From assembly GCA_933207985.1 (NCBI GenBank), contig OW240921.1, forward strand, positions 93,275,083 to 93,339,082: a stretch of 64,000 bases of DNA, written 5' to 3'. The translations under genes were made by a program, and so were the position numbers. Below are positions 33,998 to 44,625 of the stretch, piece after piece (within the stretch, counting starts at the first letter, position 1; each line of letters starts with the position of its first letter). The notes beneath the pieces were generated by a model, which worked only from the letters and a program-made list of their open reading frames with translations, did no database searches and was not told where the DNA came from. Source of the stretch: Pelobates cultripes. Lineage: Eukaryota; Chordata; Amphibia; Anura; Pelobatidae.

Positions 33998-36185
33998 CAA
34001 AAAAAAAAAAAAAAGCAGCCAATTAAGAACTGCAGGCTGGAAAATATGCCCAATAATGCATGTTTCTTAAATTATGACACAATGTAGAGATTAATAAGGT
34101 TTCTCTGTTTGAGTACAGATCTATTCAAACCCCTTTGTGTCCTGTATAAAGGGGTTGTCAGTTCTGTCGTATAGAATAGAATGCAGTGGAAAGGCTTTCG
34201 AGAAGCAACCCATTCTACACGGTTTTATGTCAGCGTTTATTTGGGGGCAGCGTGCTGTGTTTGCTTAGAATGTTTCAGGACACAGGTTTTCTAAAACATA
34301 TACTTAGTGAAATATGACATGCCTACACACCTGCAAGGTAGACATCCTTCCCCTTAGTTTACCTAAAACGTCTATAAGATTAAATGCTGAAAGAAACACT
34401 ACAAAAAGCAGAGATTATAAACACTTTTCAGATCCCTGACACCTGAGTCAGACAGAGACAAAGGGCTATTAAATGCTATCCGTTATAAGATTATACAGCA
34501 GCGTTCAGGATCTGTAAAGTGTCGGCAAATCCCTTTATGTGAATAGCCCTATAAGGTCACATTTAAAGATTCAATAATAATGATTGTGAGTGAAAGAGCT
34601 ATGTCAATGCACGACTATCTCTCATAGAGTTAATAATAATTTCGCAGCAAAAGATGATGACATAAATAGGAACGCAAGCCTTTACAACACTCTCAATTGC
34701 TTCCCTTAAAAGAAGTCATACCACCCCATTTTCTGACATCTATCTCAATTTTCCATTTTTTTGTGAAGATCTCCATGGTAACTGCTTCCCATGACTACAG
34801 TATCCATAGCAACCATAATTCGTTAATGACTTGCTGTTTTTCACTCCACAGGTCATCTTGGGTTTCCCTATGTAATGTCAACAATTCTTAATTCATTCAT
34901 GACACACTACCAGGAAACTACTGAATTACAGGAGACAATACGCTGGTTAGTGAATGCTGTACAGGACAAAGAGAGGCACGTGGATCTCTCACATTGTATA
35001 TTAACCAGGTGTCCACAGGGAAAAACACAGTGAGGGTAAATCACAACTCTGCAATTCTGGTAATTAAAGTAATGTGAAGGTAAATTTGGTGATAATAATA
35101 GAACGTTCTAAACAGATTCAAAGAAGCACCTTATATTAAGAAAAATAAATTCAAAAATGGCAGAATTCTATACAAAGTATAGGGTTTCAGACATTTACCA
35201 AAAAATTCACGGATTCAATTTGATGTTTAGTGAACCCCAGGACTGACCATAGATAACCTGAATATATTGCAAATTTAAACAGGTGTGTGTATGTATACAC
35301 ACACACACACATATATATATATATGTGTATATGTGTGTATGTGTGTATACATACACACACACACACACACACACACCTGTTTAAATTTATATGTGCATAC
35401 ACACAAACACATACACACATATACACACACACACACACATACATACATGTTTAAATTTGCAAAAACACAGGGCATGTAAACACTTGCATCATAACATAAG
35501 AGCAATGTGAATGGCTAAAATCACCTTTTATGTTTACAGTTATAACAAAGTAGTATAAATCTACCACATTAGTGGTTGCCAATCTTTGTTTGAATAAGAA
35601 ACAGTTCAATAAGAGAAATATTTTCAAGGCACATATTCATCAGTGGTATATAAACATGATATTAACTTACAATCTCCTGGCATTGTAAGAAGGATGGGGA
35701 GTGGCAGGATTTAATACCAAGAGGCTGGGCACCTCTGGCATTATATATGGGTACAAGGAGTGCCACTAATAAATACACAGATGGTCACCATCATATATGG
35801 CTAATAGTGTAGTGTCTAGTAGTGTAGGGGTTATTTTCTAACCCCTACACTACTAGACATGCCTAAAGGTTACCCACTATTGCAAGCCTTGGTGGATCCA
35901 TGGTGCACTCACTAGGGCTCAATTTCTAATTGCTGGGATTGAATTTTCACTCTCCAATGGCAATAGTATAAAGGATATTGGATATCAAAAACATAAATGG
36001 CCACCCATGACAAGCAAAGAGACTCAATTAAAAAAATAATAATAATTATGTATATATTATGTATATTTCTGCTGTGCAAGATGGAAAAAACATGACTGAA
36101 CTGACTGACCTTGACAGGTCGACCTTAATGAGGGTAAAAGCTGCAATATACACGAAACTAGAAAACTATGATACTAACAGACAGA
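33998..36185. repeat. AT-rich DNA with CA/TG microsatellite cluster and a perfect hairpin
   Basis: About 35284-35452 is a compound CA/TG/TA microsatellite whose edges repeat GCAAATTTAAACA in direct and inverted form. 35813-35859 is a perfect 21-bp stem with a 5-nt loop (arms GTCTAGTAGTGTAGGGGTTA and complement). An A-run lies at 34000-34014. No exon recognised. Confidence 0.8.
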
Positions 36186-36345
36186 CAGACAGACAGAATA
36201 ATTTATGTGGCACCAGCATATTAAGCTCTGCCTTCATGCTTTACAGTCACGGAAGGGGGATGCTTGAAGGTGAAGAAGAGCCTGTTTAAAAGAGCTTACA
36301 ATCTATAAGGATTTTGAGGAAGGCAGATGTATATCGTTAGGTGTC
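36186..36345. repeat. dispersed repeat, 'GGCACCAGCATATT' family
   Basis: Shares with 52842-52976 the words 'aatttatgtggcaccagcatatt', 'gagcttacaatct' and 'ggattttgaggaaggcagatgt..atcgttaggt' in the same order. It is preceded by (GACA)n at about 36178-36197. The family type is not resolved. Confidence 0.6.
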
Positions 36346-36896
36346 TTGTCCAAGGACACTTGCTAGTAAGGTGGAGAAAAGTGATTAACAAGACAAAACA
36401 AGATATATATCAAACAACATTCCGAACACGGCTAGCCTCTAGCTAGCTACATAACCTTGTGTTACTTGTCTTACATATTGCAGATTGGTTCCGATATGAA
36501 GACATTTTACCAAAATAGTACAAATCGAGACTGCAATGTTACAGCTGTTAACCATTTGTACACCAGAGCTATAGGCAAAGGAGTAATGCATGAATGTTAT
36601 GAAGATCATTATATACAAACCACATTGTATATCCAGAGCTTAACTACCTAAAACAGGCATATCAAAGAGCAGGGCAGCCCTGTCATAGAAGATAGAAATC
36701 CCTGTTTTAAAATCTCAGTAACAAATGCTGGGACAGCAGGATATAAGAAGAGGAAGCCAAGAGCAATGCCTTTATATCAGACAAGGTTAACATGCATGGA
36801 ACTAACGCAGAAGATACTTTAAATATTCAACCTAATGATCTACTAAGTCAATGCGTCCTTGCACAGTTATCAAGCCCAGCAAATTATATTTATATG
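36346..36896. other. no recognised element
   Basis: AT-rich sequence up to the L1 target-site duplication. Nothing recognised. Confidence 0.5.
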
Positions 36897-36912
36897 GAAA
36901 AGGATTTTATTA
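36897..36912. repeat. L1 target-site duplication, left copy
   Basis: GAAAAGGATTTTATTA, identical to 44626-44641. The two copies bracket the full-length LINE exactly, one before its GC-rich 5' end and one after its poly(A). Confidence 0.95.
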
Positions 36913-37012
36913 GGAGGCGTGGCTTAGGCTCTGACCGGGATGGACGCGTGATTTGAGAGCTCCGCTCCACCGGCGCTGTAAACAGCCTACTAAACAGCAA
37001 ACACTAGCGTCT

Positions 37013-37552
37013 ATGGGGCGCCACCGACGCACCGAGACCCCCCAAACCCCGAGGGGTACACAGCTGGGCCAGACACACGGCCCGATGGACGGGTTCCTCC
37101 AGACCCAGCCTGATGCGACAGAGGGAACAAGCGGATCCAATATGGCGCCGACGGCATCATCCCCCAGGGAACCACATGGTGCTGCACTGGAAAAGATTGG
37201 AGAAGAACTCCGAAATATGGCAACTGCAATGGCCACGAAAGCTGACTTACTAGTCCTGACTACCACCATACAGGACGCTCTGAGAGCTGAGATGGCAGGG
37301 CTCCGGACGGAGGTAACTGCGCAAGCGGGCCGCATCCAGGAACTGGAACGCACACAGGGGGCTCATGCTGCGAGACACCAAGCAACAGACACAGCACTCA
37401 CGCGTCAAGGGGAGCTGTTACTCCACATGAGAAGGTCAGTTGAAGACCTAGATAACAGGGGGCGCAGATGTAACATTAGGGTCCGTGGGGTCCCTGAAGC
37501 TGAGGGTAGGGAGGAAAATGCGGCAGACATTTTATCTAACCTATTCCTATGA
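37013..37552 (+). CDS. L1 ORF1, N-terminal part (coiled coil, start of RRM)
   Basis: From the first ATG at 37013 this frame encodes 179 residues. Residues 1-55 are Pro/Thr/Gln-rich and probably disordered. About 58-150 are heptad-like and Ala/Leu/Glu-rich, consistent with the trimerising coiled coil of L1 ORF1p. 'DLDNRGRRCNIRVRGVPEAEG' (about 145-165) is the start of the RNA-binding RRM, matching the L1 pattern L-E-D-R-x-R-R-x-N-I-R-I-R-G-I-P-E. The frame stops at TGA 37550-37552 within the RRM, and the remainder continues in another frame from 37549. ORF1p normally binds LINE RNA as a chaperone in the RNP. In-frame codons upstream of 37013 lack an ATG, so I chose 37013. Confidence 0.88.
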   Translation: MGRHRRTETPQTPRGTQLGQTHGPMDGFLQTQPDATEGTSGSNMAPTASSPREPHGAALEKIGEELRNMATAMATKADLLVLTTTIQDALRAEMAGLRTEVTAQAGRIQELERTQGAHAARHQATDTALTRQGELLLHMRRSVEDLDNRGRRCNIRVRGVPEAEGREENAADILSNLFL

Positions 37553-38070
37553 TATTGGGAGAGGAAGCACCCCAGACTCTCAAATTTGAACGCGCACATA
37601 GAGCTCTACGTCCCCGGTCCCAGGAAGAAGGCCCACGGGATTTGATTTGCTGCCTCCACTCTTTTAGAGATAAGGACGCTATCATGAAAGCGGCCCGTTC
37701 CCGCCCAACCTGGGATTTTCAAGGGGCCTCAGTGTCTCTATATAGTGACCTGTCGCCCATCACGCTTGAAGCCAGGAGAGCGTTAAAGCCCATAACCACA
37801 GCCCTGCAGGAGCGGAATATTCCTTACAGGTGGGGCTTCCCCTTTGCCCTGCTGGCGCGCAACCAGAATGGATGGGTGTCGATCCGCTGGCCTGAGGAGG
37901 TCCCACGGTTCCTGGAGGAGATGGACCTGCCTCCGATATCAGTCCAAGATTGGGTTCTAGGCCCACTGGGTGGGAGACCACGCCAACAGAGAGCGCCCCG
38001 CAGACGCGGAGATAACCCACCAAGAGGCCCGGCTCCCCGCAGACGCATCAACCCGGAGGCACCAGAGTGA
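37549..38070 (+). CDS. L1 ORF1, C-terminal part (rest of RRM and CTD), shifted frame
   Basis: 174 codons in a different frame from the N-terminal part, overlapping it by four bases (ATGA). It contains 'LKFERAHRALRP' and 'LICCLHSFRDKDAIMKAAR' (RRM end and link) and the CTD signature 'LYSDLSPITLEARRALKP' followed by 'IPYRWGFPFAL'. It ends in a basic Arg/Pro-rich tail. These are the conserved RNA-binding pieces of L1 ORF1p (Transposase_22 type). A one-base indel is the simplest explanation of the split. Stop-start coupling at ATGA is possible but unproven. Confidence 0.88.
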   Translation: MILGEEAPQTLKFERAHRALRPRSQEEGPRDLICCLHSFRDKDAIMKAARSRPTWDFQGASVSLYSDLSPITLEARRALKPITTALQERNIPYRWGFPFALLARNQNGWVSIRWPEEVPRFLEEMDLPPISVQDWVLGPLGGRPRQQRAPRRRGDNPPRGPAPRRRINPEAPE

Positions 38071-39898
38071 CAGGTGAGCCCTCTAGCGGTCCCTCTACCC
38101 CCCCCTGGACACCCCACTGGGGAGGACACCCCAACCTGCACAGGCGCTAGGATAGGAACTGACGCAGTCCCTCATATACACACCGGGCAATAAAAAAGAT
38201 TTACAAAAAAAAAAAAAAAAGGTATCCCATGACTGTATCCCTATAACTGACTCCATACCCCTCCCAGAGAGTCGGTCTGAGGCTCTATCTATCCTCTTTG
38301 TTTTCAAGACATGTTGAAAAAAGGAACTGTCTCTCCCCCTAACGGAGGCGCTGGGGAACACATCTGACCCAGTGAACGACACAGCGGAAACTCATTTGGG
38401 AGGTGGGCTGCTATAGGGGATTCTTTGACTGGGGTGGGTCCTGTTTATAACCTCATAAGGCACGTTTTATATCACTGACCCCAGGAGACTTTTTCACTCA
38501 TATTGGAAATGAACTCAACGGGACTACACCACTCTCCTGCAGATCTGAGCTGTGGACTCACGGTATGGGATGATATCACCCGGTATACACCGCCTAGGTC
38601 TCATTCACCAAATCCATGATAGGTTACGATTGTTTATTGCCATGCCTAACCTCTATATTTCATACTGGTGTTATACTCATGTTATACTAGCTGTTGAATG
38701 TCGCACCTCCTGAATATGTGCTCCCCCCCACTTTAGCAGACACATAGATAAGTGAGATGACCTGACTTACTATAACGCCCCATGACGTAGGAGACGGCAT
38801 CCTAACTATTGAATGATAGGGCACACCGCCATTAACAGATAATTGAGGGGACCAGAACGATAGAGGAGGGTTTAGGTGGGGGGCGCAATAATCGACATGC
38901 AAGCACAATCAGACTGATGAACGGGGGACTGCTCAGAGGACACGCAACGGCTGCCACACATTGCAGGGGGAAGACAGAGGACGCTAGGAGGGGGGAACGG
39001 ACGGGGCTTGGTCCAAAAGGTGGGATAAGGTACAAGTCATATGTGTAGGAACCTTCATGTTGTACTCGCATTATGGTATTACTATATTGTTGAATTGTTA
39101 TTGTATTCATGATCACATGTACCACCCCTGTTGGGTGGCGCCTTGACACTTAGAAACTTCATATGGCACTAGGCTGCGGTGCTGGTGGGGGGGAATCTCA
39201 TTTGGTATCGTTCTCATTTCTCTCTCTCACACACCGGTCTGGAGCGGAGCCATTGACTCCACCTAAAGGTCGTGCAACTCTTCTGACAGCGGAGCACCTG
39301 GTGGACCATATCCCGGTCTGGTTACTGGAGTGGCCCCCGGCAGATCCGGCTGTCGCACGACTAATACCTCCAAACACTGAGGAGGTATTGAGGAGAAATC
39401 CTCAACCCACCCTGTCCCCTCACATAGAGTAACCTCTCCACTTGAGGTCCTGATTTTACGACCCTCCCCCCCAAATCAAAAAAAAAATTTCTCTTAATTT
39501 TTATTTTTTATTTTTTTTAATTTTATATCATTCACACTTCCCTGGTGTCCACTCTCCATCCCCGACAGGGACGAGTGCCACACACAGAAACCACACCCTC
39601 CAAACACCAGTCATATAAGTCCTTGACTGTCGCGAAAGCGGTAGCGAATTTGCAACCAGTCTGTACAGGGGGGCATAGGAAAGGAGGAGGGGTCGCCCAT
39701 ATACAAGACAACCCTAGCACCGATAACCCTGAGCCCGGTGTGGGGGTACGTAGTCTAGCTCTCCGGCACCGCGCTCCCGTTAACGCCAAAAGACATAAGA
39801 TAACGGATAGGACCTCAACGTGTCCCTGTAGCTAACTGTAGCGAAGGGAGTGAGTTTCAAACGCAAAGCTCTCCGCGTGCTCTCGGGGCTCTACAGAG
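38071..39898 (+). other. L1 inter-ORF region with internal 3'-terminus copy
   Basis: 1.8 kb between ORF1 and ORF2, far longer than the few tens of bases in mammalian L1. It contains CAATAAAAAAGATTTAC plus 16 A residues at 38188-38220, identical in its first 17 nt to the element's own 3' end at 44596-44612. Other content includes an A/T-rich run near 39470-39530. Open frames of 70-105 codons (for example 39163-39432, 39545-39835) show no recognisable domain. Confidence 0.85.
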
Positions 39899-42800
39899 AT
39901 GTCCGCGTCCTACCACGACGCGCCACTACGTGTCCTTACCCTCAACTGCAGGGGACTGAATGTTCCCGAGCGCCGCACACATCTGCTACGCGACTTGAGG
40001 AAGACACAAATATCTGTTGCTATGCTTCAGGAGACCCATTTCCTAGAGGGCCTCTCACCTAAATTGCGGAACCGGTACTACCCCAACAATTACTTCAGCA
40101 ACCACAACACGGCTCGTAAAGCGGGCGTAGCCATCATCCTGTCAGCTGATCTGGACTTCAAGGAATTAGACAAGATATTCGACACGCAGGGGAGGTTCCT
40201 TTTCCTGAAAGGCACCATAGCGGACAAACTTTACACTTTCGTGTCAATTTATGCTCCCAACACAAACCAGGCCAGATTCCTCAGACGAATTCTGCGTAAA
40301 CTGAAGGGCTTCGCGGAAGGGGCAATCATCATGGGAGGTGATTTTAACACTCCACTAGACCCCCAGATGGATACGTCAACAAGCCATAGTAGCTTACCAG
40401 CCTCAAGCATTCACTCAATTCGCAAATCACTGAGCGAAATGGGATTAGTGGACTGCTGGAGAGCACTCCACCCGGATTCTAGAGACTACACCCACTTTTC
40501 AGCATTACATAATCGCTACTCGCGAATTGATTACGTACTGATACAACAGGAAGGATTGTCGCGACTCAGGTCGGCTACCATAGGCCCAGCCACGTGGTCA
40601 GATCACGGTTCGACGATAGTGGAACTGGAATCACCTCTATTCAAACCAGCTCGCTGGACCTGGCGACTGAATGAGTCCCTACTTCAAGACCCTGAGGTAA
40701 TAAACGAAGTCACGCAGGCACTGGAACTATATTTCAAAGAAAATGATGGGGACCAGATCTCGCCAATTACACTCTGGGAGGCACACAAAAGCGTAATACG
40801 GGGCATTCTCATTAGAATAGCCTCTCGCAAGAGAAAAGCAATGATGCGGGAATTAACGGAAGTCTATGAAACCATTGCAAAATTGGAACAACAGCACAAA
40901 CGGATGCAAATTGATACCACACAAACAGAATTGACGAACGCCAGACGACAACTCAGAGACCTTATCACACGGAAATATCATCGCTCTTTGCAATATTCGA
41001 AAAATTTCTTCTACACTCACGCCAACAAGGGCGGCAAGTTTCTGGCAAGCCTCCTGAGGGGCGACACCCCCCGCACGAGGGTGCACAAAATACGCCTCCC
41101 ATCGGGATCCACGTCCTCATTCCCTGAAGACATCGCAAATGAATTCCGCCGATACTATCACACCTTGTATAACCTTCCTACGCCGACGGAATCATCGCAA
41201 GGACACACCGTGCCCGCATCAATCCAGGCCTTCCTCCGGGATAATGTAAGCAGACGAGCAAACATAGACGCGACAGATATGTTAGACGAACAAATTAGTG
41301 TCGAAGACGTGGCTGCGGCCCTGAAGGCCACGAAGGTGGGCAAGGCACCAGGCCCGGATGGATACTCTGCGGGATATTACAAACATTTCTCCTCGATCCT
41401 CTTACCTTGGCTAACTAAGGCATTTAATAACATTACAGAAGGGGGACGATTCGGCACAGAATCACTGGCAGCTACTATAGCAGTCCTGCTCAAACCCGGG
41501 AAAGATCCCGAACACTGCAGCAGTTACCGGCCAATTTCCTTAATAAACGTGGACTCAAAACTTCTTACGAAAGTGTTGGCCACCAGAATACAACGAGTAC
41601 TACCGAGCATAGTCCATGCGGATCAGACGGGGTTTATACCTGGTAGAGAAGCCCGAGACAGCACACTCCGACTCTTCTCCATACAACATCGAGCACGGAT
41701 TTCACGAGAACGCCTTATACTGCTATCCACGGATGCTGAAAAGGCCTTCGATCGGGTCAACTGGTCTTACATGATGCAGACATTGAGGGCCATGGGAATG
41801 GGACCGAAGATGATGTCGTGGATATCGGCATTATACGATAAACCCAGCGCAGCGGTTAAGGTAAATGGAGCACTTACGACCAGCTTTGAGATTCACAACG
41901 GGACCAGGCAGGGGTGCCCCCTATCCCCCCTTTTATTCGCAATGTCTCTGGAACCGCTCCTACAGGCAATACGACAGAACCCTGACATCCAGGGCTATTC
42001 ATGGAAAGGGACGGAACACAAAGTGGCCGCATATGCGGACGATCTCCTCTTTTTCGTCTCTAATCCACGAATCACACTGCCATGCTTGCTCCGGGAATTT
42101 GAAAACTTCGGCAAAATCGCAGGATTCAAACTTAATTTATCTAAATGTGAGATCCTTAACGTCACCTTCCCACCAACCGAATTTGCCACACTGAGCGCAG
42201 CTTTCCCATTTCGCAGATGTGAGGGGAAGATGAAATATCTCGGCATCTGGGTAACACACAACCCACGCGACCTGTACCAACACAATTTTGCCACCATACT
42301 ACGACAAGTAACTTCGGACCTAGATCGATGGGCATATCCACACATCACCTGGCACGGCAGGATAGCGGTCCTCAAGATGAACGTGCTACCACGGATATTA
42401 TACTTATTCCAAACCATCCCAATATCGCTACCTACAACGTTCTTCTCTAGCCTGAAATCGGCGGTCATCCGATATGTTTGGAGAGGGGAAAGATCCCGCC
42501 TTCGATATGAAACGCTCTGCCTACCCAGGATCAGAGGAGGCCTTGCACTGCCGGACTTCAAAAAGTACCAACAAGCCACTACTATGCAACGTATCCTGGA
42601 GTGGCACGCAGCAGAGGACCCGAAACAGTGGGTAACTCTGGACAGAGAAGACTCGGGGACCAAACTTAAAGCAGACGTATGGAGGGAGGCGAAAGGTCGG
42701 TGTGGATCAGAAGAGGACGGCAATCCGGTGGCACAGACTCTGAAGATCTGGAAATCAATTAGGAAGATGGAACAGGTCTCTCCGACCCCCAGTCCTATGA

Positions 42801-43708
42801 TCTCAATCACACACAACCCCAATATAGGGGGAGGACTCCCCTTTAGGACCTGGGCCTTTTTAGGGGAAAGAGAATATATCCCAATATGCACGATCCTGGA
42901 GGAAGGTCGGATAAGGTCCCTCAGCTCACTATTAGCTGGAAGACCGCAGACTCCCCTCCTGACCCTCCATTATCTACAACTATCACATTACTACGAATCC
43001 TTACCCCACAAGGACCTCCTACACAGAGACCTTACATGGTTCGAAAGCATATGCCGCAGAGGTTCTAAACTCGAGAACGCGATATCGATGCTCTATCAAC
43101 ATCTACTGATTGGGGCCTCTTCGGATAACAATACATTTCAAAGACGATGGGAAACACAACTAGATATTGCCATTACACCAACGCAATGGGGGACAGCACT
43201 CCTCTGGCAGCACAAAAGCTCCTCAAGCTCCTACTATCAGGAGGTCAATTATAAACTGATCTCCATGTGGTATAAAACCCCGGTAGCCATACAGAAAATC
43301 TATCCAGAGGCGTCCCCACTCTGCTGGAGATGTCAAGACGCGAGAGGTACCATAGTACATTTATGGTGGGAATGCCATACCATCGCACACTATTGGGACC
43401 ATATCCACGCCACAATAAAGGAGATCTTGGGGGATGACACGGAATGGTCCCGAGAATTGGCCCTACTACATATTACCACACAAAATATCCCTAGATACAA
43501 GAAATCAATTCTACGCCATCTCTTAAATGCTGCCAAATCCTTAATCCCAGTATATTGGAAGAAGGCAACCGTTCCCACGATAGAAGAATGGATCCATAGG
43601 GTCAAGGACATCCAGGCGGCCGAGGCGGTGCGGGCATCTCTGGCGGGACGCTCGACAAAGCACGCGGAGACATGGCAACCCTGGTTCTCGTACCAGGCGG
43701 ACAGATAA
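39899..43708 (+). CDS. L1 ORF2: endonuclease-reverse transcriptase, intact
   Basis: A single uninterrupted frame of 1269 codons from ATG. It carries out target-primed reverse transcription: the endonuclease nicks DNA and the RT copies LINE RNA there. The APE-type endonuclease (about residues 10-240) shows 'LNCRGLN', QETH (44-47, catalytic Glu45), GGDFN (Asp148, Asn150), SRIDYVLI (about 206) and WSDHG (Asp235, His236). The RT (about 460-740) shows KAPGPDG (482-488), 'YRPISLINVDSKLLTKVLA', 'DQTGFIPGREARDS', motif A DAEKAFDRV (Asp612), 'GTRQGCPLSPLLFA', and YADD (712-715) with both catalytic Asp. The C-terminal Cys-rich motif is CWRCQDARGTIVHLWWEC (1142-1159). All catalytic residues I can name are present and the length is normal for the clade. 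With ORF1 broken in frame, autonomous activity is doubtful, though trans help is conceivable. Confidence 0.96.
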   Translation: MSASYHDAPLRVLTLNCRGLNVPERRTHLLRDLRKTQISVAMLQETHFLEGLSPKLRNRYYPNNYFSNHNTARKAGVAIILSADLDFKELDKIFDTQGRFLFLKGTIADKLYTFVSIYAPNTNQARFLRRILRKLKGFAEGAIIMGGDFNTPLDPQMDTSTSHSSLPASSIHSIRKSLSEMGLVDCWRALHPDSRDYTHFSALHNRYSRIDYVLIQQEGLSRLRSATIGPATWSDHGSTIVELESPLFKPARWTWRLNESLLQDPEVINEVTQALELYFKENDGDQISPITLWEAHKSVIRGILIRIASRKRKAMMRELTEVYETIAKLEQQHKRMQIDTTQTELTNARRQLRDLITRKYHRSLQYSKNFFYTHANKGGKFLASLLRGDTPRTRVHKIRLPSGSTSSFPEDIANEFRRYYHTLYNLPTPTESSQGHTVPASIQAFLRDNVSRRANIDATDMLDEQISVEDVAAALKATKVGKAPGPDGYSAGYYKHFSSILLPWLTKAFNNITEGGRFGTESLAATIAVLLKPGKDPEHCSSYRPISLINVDSKLLTKVLATRIQRVLPSIVHADQTGFIPGREARDSTLRLFSIQHRARISRERLILLSTDAEKAFDRVNWSYMMQTLRAMGMGPKMMSWISALYDKPSAAVKVNGALTTSFEIHNGTRQGCPLSPLLFAMSLEPLLQAIRQNPDIQGYSWKGTEHKVAAYADDLLFFVSNPRITLPCLLREFENFGKIAGFKLNLSKCEILNVTFPPTEFATLSAAFPFRRCEGKMKYLGIWVTHNPRDLYQHNFATILRQVTSDLDRWAYPHITWHGRIAVLKMNVLPRILYLFQTIPISLPTTFFSSLKSAVIRYVWRGERSRLRYETLCLPRIRGGLALPDFKKYQQATTMQRILEWHAAEDPKQWVTLDREDSGTKLKADVWREAKGRCGSEEDGNPVAQTLKIWKSIRKMEQVSPTPSPMISITHNPNIGGGLPFRTWAFLGEREYIPICTILEEGRIRSLSSLLAGRPQTPLLTLHYLQLSHYYESLPHKDLLHRDLTWFESICRRGSKLENAISMLYQHLLIGASSDNNTFQRRWETQLDIAITPTQWGTALLWQHKSSSSSYYQEVNYKLISMWYKTPVAIQKIYPEASPLCWRCQDARGTIVHLWWECHTIAHYWDHIHATIKEILGDDTEWSRELALLHITTQNIPRYKKSILRHLLNAAKSLIPVYWKKATVPTIEEWIHRVKDIQAAEAVRASLAGRSTKHAETWQPWFSYQADR

Positions 43709-44625
43709 AGGGTCCATGTGGGGGCGGGGGAGCGGGGCGGACAGGCTGGGACTGGTCACCTCTGTTGGCCGAACTCACCCTCAGGTGCCGGATAATTCAT
43801 CTTGGGAGGGGTTATGGTCCGTAGTAACATACGATCCCTTATTGACCCGAACTTATGCTCGCGCACGCTAGAAAACCGATACTGTGATATCATGAAATAC
43901 CTACCGACACACACACGACCAATCGACGCACATGATAGACTGAACTACAGCATATAAGACACATCACACGGCTGTGCAATGTAGGAGATGGAGCCTGAAG
44001 GGACGGACCCAACACACAGTATAGAGTCGACCACTAGATGAATCCACTGAGACAATAACACAACATAGGTTCACAATACATGACCAACGTACCACAGCAA
44101 GCCGCTAGGACAGGACCTGACAAAAACCTGACCATCACGCCCAAGCTCAGGACCCGTTGCGGGTGGGGGGGGGAGTGTGGACACCGGGGAGAACTATCCT
44201 CACACATACACATCATCCCTTAACCCTCTTCTTTTTCACCTTATAACACGTTATATATTTTTTGTTACTCCCGTATGTCTCTCAGGGATATAAGTCACTA
44301 ACCTGACGAATGAAAGCAATATTTGCTCGCCTATATCTAGAGGTTAGAGCATCAAAGGAGGAACATGCCCCACACAAACACACTAAATACTATCCTGCAA
44401 GCAAGTACTAAAAAGGGTTCTCTTTTATTGTATGTAAGCAAATAACATGTACGCTGATTAAGCCTTAAATTGAGAATGGAATGTAACTGCCTTGAAGTTT
44501 TGGGAAACTCCCAATATATTGTTTTGAAGACTGACATATGTTATAACAATTATTAATGCTATCCACCGAGGCCTGCGAGCCTAACTCTTTTTCCTCAATA
44601 AAAAAGATTTACAAAAAAAAAAAAA
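43709..44625 (+). other. L1 3' UTR and poly(A)
   Basis: About 0.9 kb with a G-rich start (about 43718-43742), a G-run near 44164-44175, the polyadenylation signal AATAAA at 44597-44602 and a 13-nt A tail. No coding signal. Confidence 0.85.

Larger units (their letters stand above)
36913..44625 (+). mobile_element. full-length L1/Tx1-type LINE
   Basis: A 7.7-kb non-LTR retrotransposon bounded by a perfect 16-bp target-site duplication and ending in AATAAA (44597-44602) plus 13 A residues. The order is a short 5' UTR starting GGAGGCGTGGCTTAGG, ORF1 (37013-38070, broken in frame), an unusually long inter-ORF region (38071-39898), ORF2 (39899-43708, intact), then a 3' UTR of about 0.9 kb with no repeats. 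The inter-ORF region contains a second copy of the 3' terminus at 38188-38220. The intact ORF2 and perfect duplication mark a recent insertion, on the strand opposite to the host gene. It is clearly GC-richer than its surroundings. Confidence 0.96.

Noticed and set aside
36913..38220. ORF1 unit as a separate insertion ending at the internal A-run
   Set aside because: The sequence after 38220 does not repeat the left target site, whereas the sequence after 44625 does exactly, so the whole 7.7 kb inserted together.
41995..42891. 298-codon minus-strand frame inside L1 ORF2
   Set aside because: Shadow of the conserved ORF2 reading frame, with no recognisable domain.
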